This document shows, piece after piece, positions 8,210 through 19,100 of a DNA stretch of 64,000 bases (positions within the stretch are counted from its first letter, which is position 1; each line of letters begins with the position of its first letter). Made by a program: the position numbers and the translations under genes. The stretch lies in contig NZ_NTMR01000003.1 of NCBI RefSeq assembly GCF_002307495.1, forward strand, positions 1 through 64,000. Direction: 5' to 3'. The notes below the pieces were generated by a model that did no database searches, was not told the DNA's origin, and saw only the letters and a list, made by a program, of their open reading frames with translations. This DNA comes from Pseudomonas abyssi (lineage in GTDB: Bacteria; Pseudomonadota; Gammaproteobacteria; Pseudomonadales; Pseudomonadaceae).

Positions 8210-9664
8210 TCAGTGCTCTTTCAGTGCATCAGTCAGGGTCTCGCAGACGATGCGCAGCGCCTGAATGCGCGCGTAGCGTTTGTTCTCTGCTGGAATCAGG
8301 TGCCAGGGGGCTTGGCGCGTGGAGCAGTGTTCGACCATGTCGTTCATCGCCTGCGCGTAGTCGGGCCAGCGCTCGCGATTGCGCCAGTCTTCCTCGGTCA
8401 ACTTGTAGCGCTTGACCGGGGACTCCTCGCGGGCCTTGAAGCGCTTCAGTTGCTCCTCTTCGGTAATCGCCAGCCAGAACTTGATCACCAGGGTGCCGCT
8501 ATCGCTCAGTTGCTGCTCGAAATCATTGATTTCGCCATAGGCTCGTTGCCAATCGGGGGCTTCGCAGAAGCCTTCGACCCGCTCGACCAGTACCCTGCCG
8601 TAGTAGCTGCGGTCGAAGACCACCACGTTGCCCGGTGCCGGAATGCGTCGCCAGAAGCGCCAGAGATAGGGCATGCGGCGTTCTTCGTCGGTAGGTGCGC
8701 TGGTGCCGTGCACGCGCAGAATCCGTGGGTCCAGGCACTGCGTGATGCGTCGGATAGTGCCGCCTTTACCGGCCGCGTCGCTGCCTTCAAAGACCAGCAG
8801 CAGCGAGCGACGAGCAAAGCGTGGATGCTGGATCAGCTCGCGCAGTCGCGCCTGCCAGGTTTCCAGCTGCGCTTGGTAGTCATCTTTGTCCAGCGCCAGG
8901 CTGTAGTCCAGCTGGCCCAGATAGTCGCGCTGGGCTGGCTGCCAGCCATAGACCGGCCGTGGTGCCGGCTCGCAGGCCAGGCGCTGGCGCATGGCCTCGA
9001 GCACGATCTGGCCAATGCGCTGGTCGCGTTCGTGTGGGTCTGCTGCGGGCACGCGAATCCAGGGCGCGCCTTGGGTGGAGGTCAGCTCGGTCATCAGCCG
9101 GGCACCTTCGCGTACCTTCTCGTAATCGGCCGCGCTGAAATCGCCCCACTCGCGCATGGCGACGGTCTGCTTCAGCAGGGCCGGGTCGATGCGCTGGTGC
9201 TTGCCCTGCTGGTCATCGGTCAGGTGCAGCCAGATCTTGACCAGAATGATGCCCTCGTCGTTGAGCAGGCGCTCAAAGCGCAGAACTTGCTGCATCTGGG
9301 CGGTAAAGCGAGGAATGCTCATCTGGCCGCGGCTCAGGCGCATCAGTGGCTGGTGGTACCAGGAGCCGAGGTAGAAACCCAGCTCGCCCGTTGGCGGCAG
9401 GGTGCGCCAGTAGCGCCAGAGCCTCGGCATGCGGCGCTCCACCCCTTTGGGCAGGGCAAAGGCACGGGTGTTGAGGTAGCGGTTGTCGAGCCATTCGTAA
9501 AAGCTGTGAATAATCTCGGCCTTGCCGGCAAAGTCGTTACCGCTGATCAGCAGCAGTACCGAGCCATGCTGCAGGGTGCGCAGCTCGAACTGGGCCTCGA
9601 GCAGCTCTTCGCGCAGGGCCTCGCGTTCTGCCTTGCGTTTGCGGTGGTGGTCCTTGTCGCTCAT
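8210..9664 (-). CDS. pap: polyphosphate:AMP phosphotransferase (two-domain PPK2, class II)
   Basis: This 484-residue protein carries two PPK2-type P-loop kinase domains in tandem. The C-terminal one (about 240-480) has a full Walker A, EGSDAAGKGG, and the segment FDRSYYGRVLVERVEGF. The N-terminal one has the altered loop SGNDFAGKAE. This is the layout of PAP enzymes, which use inorganic polyphosphate to phosphorylate AMP to ADP. The catalytic domain in such proteins is normally the C-terminal one. Its ATG overlaps the stop codon of the upstream EAL gene by four bases, so the two are likely co-translated. Confidence 0.92.
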   Translation of the reverse strand: MSDKDHHRKRKAEREALREELLEAQFELRTLQHGSVLLLISGNDFAGKAEIIHSFYEWLDNRYLNTRAFALPKGVERRMPRLWRYWRTLPPTGELGFYLGSWYHQPLMRLSRGQMSIPRFTAQMQQVLRFERLLNDEGIILVKIWLHLTDDQQGKHQRIDPALLKQTVAMREWGDFSAADYEKVREGARLMTELTSTQGAPWIRVPAADPHERDQRIGQIVLEAMRQRLACEPAPRPVYGWQPAQRDYLGQLDYSLALDKDDYQAQLETWQARLRELIQHPRFARRSLLLVFEGSDAAGKGGTIRRITQCLDPRILRVHGTSAPTDEERRMPYLWRFWRRIPAPGNVVVFDRSYYGRVLVERVEGFCEAPDWQRAYGEINDFEQQLSDSGTLVIKFWLAITEEEQLKRFKAREESPVKRYKLTEEDWRNRERWPDYAQAMNDMVEHCSTRQAPWHLIPAENKRYARIQALRIVCETLTDALKEH

Positions 9665-10428
9665 GCGGGCACCTTTGACCAGTCAACCTCAGGGATTTGC
9701 TCGTAGGCCGGGCGGGCCAGCAGGTAACCTTGGAAAAGGTAGACGCCTATGTCGCGCAGGAAGGTCAGCTCGGCGACGGTCTCGACGCCCTCGGCAATGA
9801 CCTCGATACTGAGCGCCTGACAGACGCCGAGAATGCCGCGCACGATGGCCTGACGAACCGGATCGCGGTCAATGTTGCGCAGCAGCGCCATATCCAGCTT
9901 GATGATATCGGGCTGAAATTCGGCCAGCAGGTTCAGACCCGAGTACCCAGCGCCAAAGTCGTCGATGGCGGTCTTGAAACCCCGGCGGGTGTATTCGCCG
10001 AGAATGCTCTTGAGATGATCGTGATCGGCGACCTGCTCTCCCTCCGTTACCTCGAACAGCAGGCGCTCCGGCGGGAAGTTGTAGCGCTTGGCAGCTTCCA
10101 GTGTGGCGCGGATACAGGTCGCCGGCTCGTAGACGGCGTTGGGCAGAAAGTTAATGCTGACGTAGCAGGATAACTGCAGGCGAGCGGCCAGCTCGACGGC
10201 CTTAACTCGGCAGGCCTGGTCAAATTGATACCGGTTGTCGTCGGTCACCTGTGCCAGAATGGCGGCGGCGCCGCTGCCGTCGGTGCCGCGCACCAACGCT
10301 TCGCAGGCAAACAGGCTGCGGTTGCGCACATCGACAATCGGCTGAAAGGCCATGCTGAATTCAAAGGGCAGAGCGGGGCGCTCTGTGCACGCACGGCAGG
10401 GTGGCGGGGATGGGGATTCGCTCGTCAT
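9661..10428 (-). CDS. EAL-domain cyclic-di-GMP phosphodiesterase
   Basis: The 255-residue protein is almost only an EAL domain (about 25-250). A short leader holds a C-x2-C pair (PPCRACTE). The catalytic signature looks intact: EAL in CEALVRG, Asn in SINFLP, Glu in FEVTEGE, the acidic pair in DDFGAGYSG, Lys in IIKLDMALL, AEGVET, and FQGY. It should therefore hydrolyse c-di-GMP to pGpG. No sensory domain or membrane segment is present. It overlaps the polyphosphate phosphotransferase gene by four bases and is divergent from radA. Confidence 0.92.
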   Translation of the reverse strand: MTSESPSPPPCRACTERPALPFEFSMAFQPIVDVRNRSLFACEALVRGTDGSGAAAILAQVTDDNRYQFDQACRVKAVELAARLQLSCYVSINFLPNAVYEPATCIRATLEAAKRYNFPPERLLFEVTEGEQVADHDHLKSILGEYTRRGFKTAIDDFGAGYSGLNLLAEFQPDIIKLDMALLRNIDRDPVRQAIVRGILGVCQALSIEVIAEGVETVAELTFLRDIGVYLFQGYLLARPAYEQIPEVDWSKVPA

Positions 10429-10571
10429 GGTATCGGATCCTTACGACTGACTCGCTGCCTCTTGTCAGTCTTTATGGGCGACAGTGCGCAGTGTTACGTT
10501 GCCGCCCGAATTGGCGACAGACCTTAGGTTGCCAGTATGGCACGATGCAAGCAAAGCATGTTGAGACCGAT

Positions 10572-11942
10572 ATGGCCAAACAAAAACGCGTATACGGTTG
10601 CACCGAGTGCGGTGCGACGTTTTCCAAGTGGGCAGGGCAATGCCCAGAGTGCCAGGCCTGGAACTCGATGGTTGAGACCGTGGTGGACACCACGCCAACG
10701 GGCGGTAGTTCGTCACGTTCAAGCAACTGGACCGGCCAGCAGGCGCAGATCAAGACCCTGGCCGAAGTAACCACCGAAGAAACGCCGCGTCAGGCCAGCG
10801 GCTCCTCGGAGCTGGACCGGGTGCTGGGCGGTGGTTTGGTAGGCGGTTCTGTGGTGCTGATTGGCGGTGATCCCGGGATCGGCAAGTCCACCATCTTGCT
10901 GCAGACCCTGTGCCGTCTGGCCCAGAGCATGCCAGCACTGTATGTCACCGGTGAAGAGTCGCAGCAGCAAGTCGCCATGCGTGCCCGCAGGCTCGGGTTG
11001 CCGGAGGACAAGCTGAAGGTGATGACCGAGACCTGCATCGAAAGCATTGTCGCGACTGCGCGGCATGAGCAGCCCAAAGTCATGGTGGTGGACTCGATTC
11101 AAACCATTTTTACCGAGCAGCTGCAGTCTGCCCCGGGCGGCGTGGCTCAGGTGCGTGAAAGTGCCGCGCTGTTGGTGCGCTATGCCAAGCAAAGCGGTAC
11201 GGCGATCTTTCTGGTCGGGCATGTGACCAAGGAGGGTTCGCTGGCGGGTCCGCGGGTACTGGAGCACATGGTCGATACCGTGCTGTATTTCGAAGGCGAG
11301 GCTGATGGTCGCTACCGCATGCTGCGCGCCGTGAAGAACCGCTTTGGTGCGGTCAACGAGCTGGGCGTGTTTGCCATGACCGACAAGGGTCTGAAGGAGG
11401 TCGCCAACCCCTCGGCGATTTTCCTGTCACGCTATGACGCGCCGATTCCGGGTAGCGTGGTGATGGCCACCTGGGAGGGCTCACGCCCCATGCTGGTGGA
11501 AGTGCAGGCGCTGGTCGATACCAGCCATTTGGGCAATCCGCGGCGGGTGACCCTTGGCCTGGATCAGAACCGACTGGCCATGCTGCTGGCGGTGTTGCAC
11601 CGCCACGGTGGCGTGGCGACCTACGACCAGGATGTGTTCGTCAACGTGGTGGGCGGAGTGAAGGTGCTGGAGACTGCCGTTGACTTGGCGTTGCTGGCGG
11701 CGGTGATGTCCAGCCTGCGCAACCGGCCTCTGCCGATGGATTTGATGGTGTTCGGCGAGTTGGGCCTCTCGGGCGAAATTCGCCCGGTACCCAGCGGCCA
11801 GGAGCGCCTCAAGGAAGCCGCCAAGCACGGCTTCACCCGCGCCATCGTGCCCAAGGCCAATGCGCCTAAGGAGTCACCCAAGGGGATGCAGGTCATCGCG
11901 GTGACCCGATTGGATCAGGCGTTGGCGGCGATATTCGAGTAG
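10572..11942 (+). CDS. radA: DNA repair protein RadA (Sms)
   Basis: The 456-residue RadA has its three standard parts. These are an N-terminal C4 zinc finger (CTECGATFSKWAGQCPEC), a RecA-like ATPase with Walker A GGDPGIGKST and the RadA-specific KNRFG motif, and a C-terminal Lon-protease-like domain ending near GELGLSGEIRPV. RadA is a helicase-like protein that promotes branch migration in recombination. I chose the ATG at 10572 (MAKQKRVYGC), the conserved start; the frame is open back to 10401. The stop codon overlaps a GC-rich hairpin (11941-11961). Confidence 0.96.
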   Translation: MAKQKRVYGCTECGATFSKWAGQCPECQAWNSMVETVVDTTPTGGSSSRSSNWTGQQAQIKTLAEVTTEETPRQASGSSELDRVLGGGLVGGSVVLIGGDPGIGKSTILLQTLCRLAQSMPALYVTGEESQQQVAMRARRLGLPEDKLKVMTETCIESIVATARHEQPKVMVVDSIQTIFTEQLQSAPGGVAQVRESAALLVRYAKQSGTAIFLVGHVTKEGSLAGPRVLEHMVDTVLYFEGEADGRYRMLRAVKNRFGAVNELGVFAMTDKGLKEVANPSAIFLSRYDAPIPGSVVMATWEGSRPMLVEVQALVDTSHLGNPRRVTLGLDQNRLAMLLAVLHRHGGVATYDQDVFVNVVGGVKVLETAVDLALLAAVMSSLRNRPLPMDLMVFGELGLSGEIRPVPSGQERLKEAAKHGFTRAIVPKANAPKESPKGMQVIAVTRLDQALAAIFE

Positions 11943-12116
11943 CAGCGGCCTAGCCGCTGCTACAGCTGCAAGCTGCAAGCTACAGCTACAAGCTACAAGC
12001 TACAAGCTGCAAGCGAAAAGCTGGAGGAAAAGCGCCCGGGGCTAGTCGCTGGGGCAGAGGCTCTCTCAGCTTGTTGAGGCTTGAGGCTTGAGGCTTGAGG
12101 CTTGAGGCTTGCAGCT
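11941..12116. repeat. intergenic element of inverted 7-base tandem repeats (copy A)
   Basis: The element lies between convergent radA and mapZ. It begins with a perfect 9-base-pair hairpin with a CTA loop (11941-11961). A left arm of CAAGCTA/CAAGCTG-type 7-mers follows (about 11966-12014). After a 50-base middle comes a right arm of at least five GCTTGAG 7-mers (about 12068-12112). The arms are roughly complementary. Similar elements lie at 32803-32913 and 47364-47445. Confidence 0.75.
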
Positions 12117-12133
12117 GCGGCGCTCGCCGCCGC

Positions 12134-12490
12134 CTACAGCAACGCCCCCAACTCACGCTCCAGCAGTGCCTCATCACCCAGGTTGAGGGCGATGAGGCGG
12201 CGCAGGTGGCTGATGGAGTCGAGATCGATGTGTTGGCATTCGAACCCCAATAGGCCTTCCTCGGCGTGGGCGAGGGTGACCTCCATGCGAATCTGGTTGG
12301 CGCCGGCCAGCTCGATGAGGGCGATGAAGGGGGCGCGAGCGCGCTGCGCATCCCATCCATCGGGTTCCAGCAGCAATAGGCCGCGCAGAGAAACATCCAC
12401 CAGTTGCACGGTAATGCACCAGTCATCCTGCTGCAGCAAGGTATGCCCGTCGAAGGGGACGCGGCTGAAGCGGCGGCGATCATCGTGCAT
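12134..12490 (-). CDS. mapZ: PilZ-domain c-di-GMP receptor MapZ
   Basis: The 118-residue single PilZ domain has both c-di-GMP-binding motifs: R6-x3-R10 in RRRFSR and D32-x-S34-x2-G37 in DVSLRG. The C-terminal segment GFECQHIDLDSISHLRRL is nearly the same, from memory, as P. aeruginosa PA4608 (MapZ). There MapZ binds the chemotaxis methyltransferase CheR1 when loaded with c-di-GMP and alters flagellar switching. Its place next to radA matches P. aeruginosa. The ATG at 12490 has AGGAG about 8 bases upstream. Confidence 0.92.
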   Translation of the reverse strand: MHDDRRRFSRVPFDGHTLLQQDDWCITVQLVDVSLRGLLLLEPDGWDAQRARAPFIALIELAGANQIRMEVTLAHAEEGLLGFECQHIDLDSISHLRRLIALNLGDEALLERELGALL

Positions 12491-12567
12491 GGTCGGCTCC
12501 TGTCACTGGGACGGCTATTCGAAAGCGCGGATCAAGTCCACATGCGACCTGGCGGCCAGGCAGGCCG

Positions 12568-12607
12568 CTCAAGCAGGCAGCGGACGTGTTGTGTTGGCCT
12601 GCTTGAG
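12568..12607. repeat. 11-base-pair inverted repeat between gdhA and mapZ
   Basis: CTCAAGCAGGC (12568-12578) is exactly complementary to GCCTGCTTGAG (12597-12607), with an 18-base loop. It lies downstream of gdhA and upstream of mapZ on the minus strand. There is no T run, so it is at best a weak terminator or a protein site. Confidence 0.4.
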
Positions 12608-12662
12608 CCCGTCCGGAGGGCGTGCGGAATTGGTTTGTGCTTTCCTTACTATAGCTGCTTTT

Positions 12663-14024
<1,362 letters not shown>

Positions 14025-14161
14025 TCAGGGCGGAAAAGTGTAAACCTACCAGAGCACTGCGCGCACAGGAATGGTGCGCGCGGAAAATTATGTTGTGTAA
14101 TTGTGTTTGTTTTTGGTGCGCCATGTCGGCGGCTCAGGCGAGCCGCTGACACTCAGCAGTC

Positions 14162-15853
14162 TCAGGCCAGCTTTTTGTAACGCACGCGGTGCGGCTGCGC
14201 GGCTGCATCACCCAGGCGCTTCTTGCGGTCCGCTTCGTACTCGGTGTAGTTGCCTTCGAAGAAGGTTACCTGCGAGTCGTCCTCGTACGCGAGGATGTGG
14301 GTGGCGATACGGTCGAGGAACCAGCGATCGTGCGAGATCACGATGGCTGCGCCCGGGAAGTCCAGCAGGGCTTCTTCCAGTGCGCGCAGGGTTTCAACGT
14401 CCAAGTCGTTGGACGGTTCGTCGAGCAGCAGTACGTTAGCGCCTTGCTTGAGGGTCAGGGCCAGGTGCAGACGGCCGCGCTCACCACCGGACAGGTCCTT
14501 GACGAACTTCTGCTGGTCGGAGCCCTTGAAGTTGAAGCGGCCCACGTAGCCACGTGATGGCATCTCGTAGTTGCCGACCTTGATCTGGTCGAAGCCGTCG
14601 GATACCTGCTCCCACACGGTCTTGTTGCCGTCCAGGTTGTCGCGGCTCTGGTCGACGCTGGCGATCTGCACGGTTTCACCAATGTCGATGGTGCCGCTGT
14701 CGGGTTGCTCTTTGCCGGTGATCATGCGGAACAGGGTCGATTTACCGGCGCCGTTACCACCGATCACGCCGACAATCGCACCCTTGGGTACGGCGAATGA
14801 CAGGTTGTCGATCAGTACGCGATCGCCAAAGCCCTTGGTCACGCCATTGAACTCGATGACCTTGTCACCCAGACGCGGGCCGGCGGGAATGTAGATTTCG
14901 TTGGTCTCGCTGCGCTTCTGGAATTCCTGCGATTGCAGTTCTTCAAAGCGTTGCAGACGGGCCTTGGACTTGGCCTGACGGCCCTTGGCACCCTGGCGTA
15001 CCCACTCCAGCTCGGCCTTCATGGCCTTGGCGTGGGAGGCTTCCTGCTTGGCTTCGGAGGCCAGACGAGCGGCCTTGGATTCCAGCCACTGGGAGTAGTT
15101 GCCTTCGAACGGGATGCCCTGGCCGCGATCCAGCTCGAGAATCCAGCCGGCGACGTTGTCGAGGAAGTAACGGTCGTGGGTAATGGCCACCACGGTGCCG
15201 GGGAAGTCGTGCAGGAACTGCTCCAGCCAGGCGACGGAGTCGGCGTCCAGGTGGTTGGTCGGTTCGTCCAGCAGCAGCATGTCGGGGGCCGACAGCAGCA
15301 GGCGGCACAGGGCTACACGGCGCTTTTCACCACCGGACAGATGTTCGATCTTGGCATCCCAGGCCGGCAGGCGCAGGGCGTCGGCGGCCACTTCCAGCTG
15401 GCGCTCCAGGTTGTGACCGTCGGCGGCTTGCAAAATGGCTTCCAGCTTGCCCTGCTCGGCGGCCAGTGCATCGAAATCAGCATCGGGCTCGGCATAGGCG
15501 GCATAGACTTCGTCCAGGCGGGCCTGGGCGTTCTTGATCTCGCTGACGGCTTCTTCAACAATGTCGCGCACGGTCTTGCTGTCGTCCAGCTGCGGCTCCT
15601 GCGGCAGGTAACCGACCTTGATGCCGGGCATGGGGCGAGCTTCGCCCTCGATTTCGGTGTCGACACCGGCCATGATGCGCAGCAGGGTGGATTTACCTGC
15701 GCCGTTGAGGCCTAGTACGCCGATCTTGGCGCCCGGGAAGAAGGACAATGAAATGTCCTTGAGAATCTGACGCTTCGGGGGGACGACTTTCCCGACCCGG
15801 TGCATGCTATAAACGTAAGAACCTGTTTGTCCGTGTTTGTCACCTTTTGCCAT
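14162..15853 (-). CDS. ettA: energy-dependent translational throttle protein EttA (ABC-F)
   Basis: The 563-residue ABC-F protein has two ATPase domains and no membrane segments. Walker A motifs are GLNGAGKST and GGNGAGKST. The signatures are LSGGEKRRVALC and LSGGERGRLHLA, both followed by LLLDEP and conserved aspartates. Between the domains is the charged linker (KAARLASEAKQEASHAKAMK and on) that reaches the P-site tRNA. EttA binds the ribosomal E site and gates the first elongation steps according to the ATP/ADP ratio. It is about eight residues longer than the E. coli protein, at the N-terminus (MAKGDKHGQTG). Confidence 0.96.
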   Translation of the reverse strand: MAKGDKHGQTGSYVYSMHRVGKVVPPKRQILKDISLSFFPGAKIGVLGLNGAGKSTLLRIMAGVDTEIEGEARPMPGIKVGYLPQEPQLDDSKTVRDIVEEAVSEIKNAQARLDEVYAAYAEPDADFDALAAEQGKLEAILQAADGHNLERQLEVAADALRLPAWDAKIEHLSGGEKRRVALCRLLLSAPDMLLLDEPTNHLDADSVAWLEQFLHDFPGTVVAITHDRYFLDNVAGWILELDRGQGIPFEGNYSQWLESKAARLASEAKQEASHAKAMKAELEWVRQGAKGRQAKSKARLQRFEELQSQEFQKRSETNEIYIPAGPRLGDKVIEFNGVTKGFGDRVLIDNLSFAVPKGAIVGVIGGNGAGKSTLFRMITGKEQPDSGTIDIGETVQIASVDQSRDNLDGNKTVWEQVSDGFDQIKVGNYEMPSRGYVGRFNFKGSDQQKFVKDLSGGERGRLHLALTLKQGANVLLLDEPSNDLDVETLRALEEALLDFPGAAIVISHDRWFLDRIATHILAYEDDSQVTFFEGNYTEYEADRKKRLGDAAAQPHRVRYKKLA

Positions 15854-16151
15854 CTTTTGAGATACCTGTAAGTCGGAGAATATAAGGCCTCCAGGCGGTT
15901 TTGCGCGCGACAGAGGCGGATCAAGAGAGTAATTATTTCGGTTTGCTGGCTAGTGTGCGTTACTAACCTTTCCAAAAGTTAGCTTTCGGGGAGGGCGAGC
16001 AGTGGCTCACCAGATTTTAGAAATAAAGGTAAATGGTGCAAGAAGAAAGGTGCTGGCAAGGCTAGCCCAACTGGCGTTTCAGGGCAAACCCTGAACCCCG
16101 CTCAGAGCCTGTCTGCAACGTGCAGCAGGCTGATCGATTGCGACCGGAAAA
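15854..16151. other. divergent ettA-morA gap with two leader hairpins
   Basis: This gap of about 300 bases has no gene I can support. Near morA there are two compact hairpins: TCAGGG-CAAA-CCCTGA (16079-16094), and an 11-base-pair stem with one bulge and an ACG loop (16106-16131). The second ends 20 bases before the morA start and could affect ribosome access. Confidence 0.5.
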
Positions 16152-19100
16152 GTGACTAACTTGGATAACAACAAAAAAAACAGGTTGCCGCCTGCACGGG
16201 TAAAGGGCTCTGACGCTGTCATGCCTACCCACCTCGGCGTGGTGATGTTTGCGGTGGCGGCGCTGCTGCTGATGGCGCTGCTGGCCTGGCAGACGCGCAC
16301 GGACTACCAGGGGCTGCAGCGTCAGCACCAGGTGCTGGTCGAGGAGTCGGTCTGGCTGATTGCCGATCAACTGGCGCTGAACCTGGCGACCAGCTCCAAT
16401 GCCCTGATCTTTCTCCTTGATGCCCTTGATTCGCGCTCTGCCAATACGCGCCTGCAGGCGGTGCAGCAACTGCTGCCTGGCGTACACGGTGTTCATCTGG
16501 TGCATCTGGACCGGCTGCCTCGCGATGTTCGCGAGCCGTGGGTGCAAACCGCCCGCCGCTTGCAGTTGGGTGGCGAGACCTTTGGACTTGACTCCAGCGC
16601 CGAGCGTAATCGTCTGTTCTGGACGCTGGCCAGTCAGGAGCCGGGGCGCTTCTGGATCTTGAGCATGGACGAGCGTGTGCTCTCCTCACTGGTGGCCTCG
16701 CGTACCGGTCAGGGGTACATCTGGCTGCTCGAAGACACCGGACGAGCCCGGGTGCTGGTGCGCCAGCAACAGGAACGCGCGTCCTATCTGGGTAACACGG
16801 CCGTGACCGCTCAGGAGCGCTCGCAGGTGGCCTTCAGCGCGCCGGTCAGCGGCACCTTGTGGCAGGTGCGCGGTCTGGTCGAGCCGGATTATTACGCCCA
16901 CCTGATGGCGCCCGTGTTGCTGGGCAAGATCGGGCTGCTGTCGATTTGCCTGCTGGTGCTGATGAGTGCCTTGTGGTTGTTGGGGCGGCAGTCGCGTACC
17001 ACCCGTCAGCTGCAGCAGCGCCAGGATCAATCGCTGCGCAGCATGCTCGATACCGAGCGGCGTTATCAGGATGTCTTTCAGAATGTGGATATGGCCCTGT
17101 GCGTGATCGACCTGGTCGCGCTCAAACAGATGCTGCTGCGCGAGGGCATATTCAATGTCGAACAACTGGACGCCTGGTTGGAAGCCAACCCGCAACGCCA
17201 TGGGCAGCTGTTGGACGAGGTCCGGGTGGTGGAAGCCAACCAGGTCGCTTTGGACCTGCTGCACTTGCCGAGCATTGATGCGTTGCAGACGCTGCTGCGT
17301 GGCCAGAGTCGATTGCGGCCCGGTGGAGCGCGCTATCAACTGGTGCTGGCGTTGGTCAACGGCGATGAACGCTTCGACGTGGAAACCCCGTTGCGCGCCC
17401 CCGATGGCAGTACTGCCTATGTCTGGATGGTCATGCGGCTGCCAGCTGATGTGGATTGCCTGCACGCCGTTACCCTCAGCATCACCGACCTCAGCCAGCG
17501 GCGCTCGGCCGAGCTGGTGCTGCGCCAAAGCCGCGAGTTCTGGGCGGGGGTGGTGCGTGCCTTGCCAGACCTTATCTATATTCGTGACACCAAATGGATG
17601 GGCACCGGCGACTTTGTCTTCAGTAACCGTACGCTGGCCAGCATGCTGGGCTACAGCAGCGAAGAAGAAGCAAAAATGGGGGCTGACTACCGCAATCTGC
17701 TGCTGCATCCGGATGACCGGGAATACATGGCTTTCAATCGTCGCCTGCAGCAGGTGATGGGTGATGGCCAGATGCTGGAGTGGAAGGTGCGCTGGCGCCA
17801 CCGGGATCTTGGCTGGCGTTGGTTCAGTATCAGTTCCAAGGTGTTCAAGCGCGCGCCTGACGGCCGCGTGCAGCAGGTCATCGGTTTTGTCCGGGATATT
17901 CACCAGCAGACGTTGGCCAGTGAGGTCATTCAGCGCTCCGAAGCCCGTTACCGCCTGCTGACGGAAAATATTGCCGATATCGTCTGGTCCACCGACAGCG
18001 ACTTCAAACCGGACTACATCAGTCCGTCAGTGAAGCGCCTGCTGGGCTACAGCCCTGCCTTTATGCTCAGTCCGGCGTCCCGCGAGGTGCTGGCCGATGA
18101 GCGCTTTGACAACTTCATGGCGTCCATTCGGGCCGAGCTGCGCGAGCAGGTACACGCGCCGGAGCGTATCCAGGTCCTGCGGCGTCAGGGCTATCACCGC
18201 CAGATCACCTTTGATTGCATCAAGGCGGACGGCCTGAAGTGCCCGTTGGAGGTGCGTGTGTCGCTGATGTGGAGCGCGCAGGGCCGCTTTTTGGGCTTGC
18301 TTGGCCTGGCGCGGGACATCAGTGAGCAGCGGCGTACCGAGAACCGCCTGCGCATGGCGGCAACGGTATTCGAGAACACCACCGGCGCTATCGTTGTGAC
18401 GGACCCGGCGGGGTACATTGCGCAGGTTAATGAAAACTTTAGCCGAATCACCGGGTACTCGGCGGAACAGGTTATTGATCAGTTGCCTGCGATGCTGGTC
18501 GGTCAGCAGCATGAGTCGGCGTTTTACGCCGAGATTCTCCGTACCTTGCACAGCGAGGGTCGCTGGGAAGGGGAGCTCTGGCAGCAACGCAGCAACGGTG
18601 AGGGCTTCCCGACCTGGGCGGGTATCTCCGCGGTACATGACAACGACGGTGACCTGGTCAGCTATGTCTGCTTTTTTGTCGACATTAGCGAGCGCAAGGC
18701 AACCGAGGCGCGTATTGAAAGCCTGGCTTACTACGACGTGCTGACCGGGCTGGCCAACCGCACCCTGTTTCAGGACCGGCTGCAGGCCGCCTTGCAGCTG
18801 GCCGCGCGACGTGACGAGTGGGTGGCAGTGCTGTTTCTGGATCTGGACAGGTTCAAACCGATCAACGACAGTCTCGGCCATGCTGCCGGTGACCAGGTGC
18901 TGATCGACGTAGCTCATCGCCTGCGTGGCTGTGTGCGTGAAAGCGATACCGTCGCTCGCATGGGGGGTGATGAATTCACGCTGCTGCTGACCGGTCTGGC
19001 GGACCGCGAAGTGGCGCTCTCGGCCGCCATGCATGTGGGCGAAAAGGTCCTGCGAGCATTGGCGCCGGCCTTTGTCCTGCAGGGACGGGACTTCTTTGTC

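Noticed and set aside
7688-9706. 672-codon open frame on the plus strand
   Set aside because: It is antisense to mscL and the polyphosphate phosphotransferase, both clearly recognised, and has no domain signature.
11941-11961. Hairpin at the radA stop considered as a rho-independent terminator
   Set aside because: No T tract follows; the hairpin fits better as the opening part of the 7-base repeat element.
11961-12116. Short repeats considered as a CRISPR array
   Set aside because: The units are 7 bases long without unique spacers, arranged as inverted arms, and no cas genes are present.
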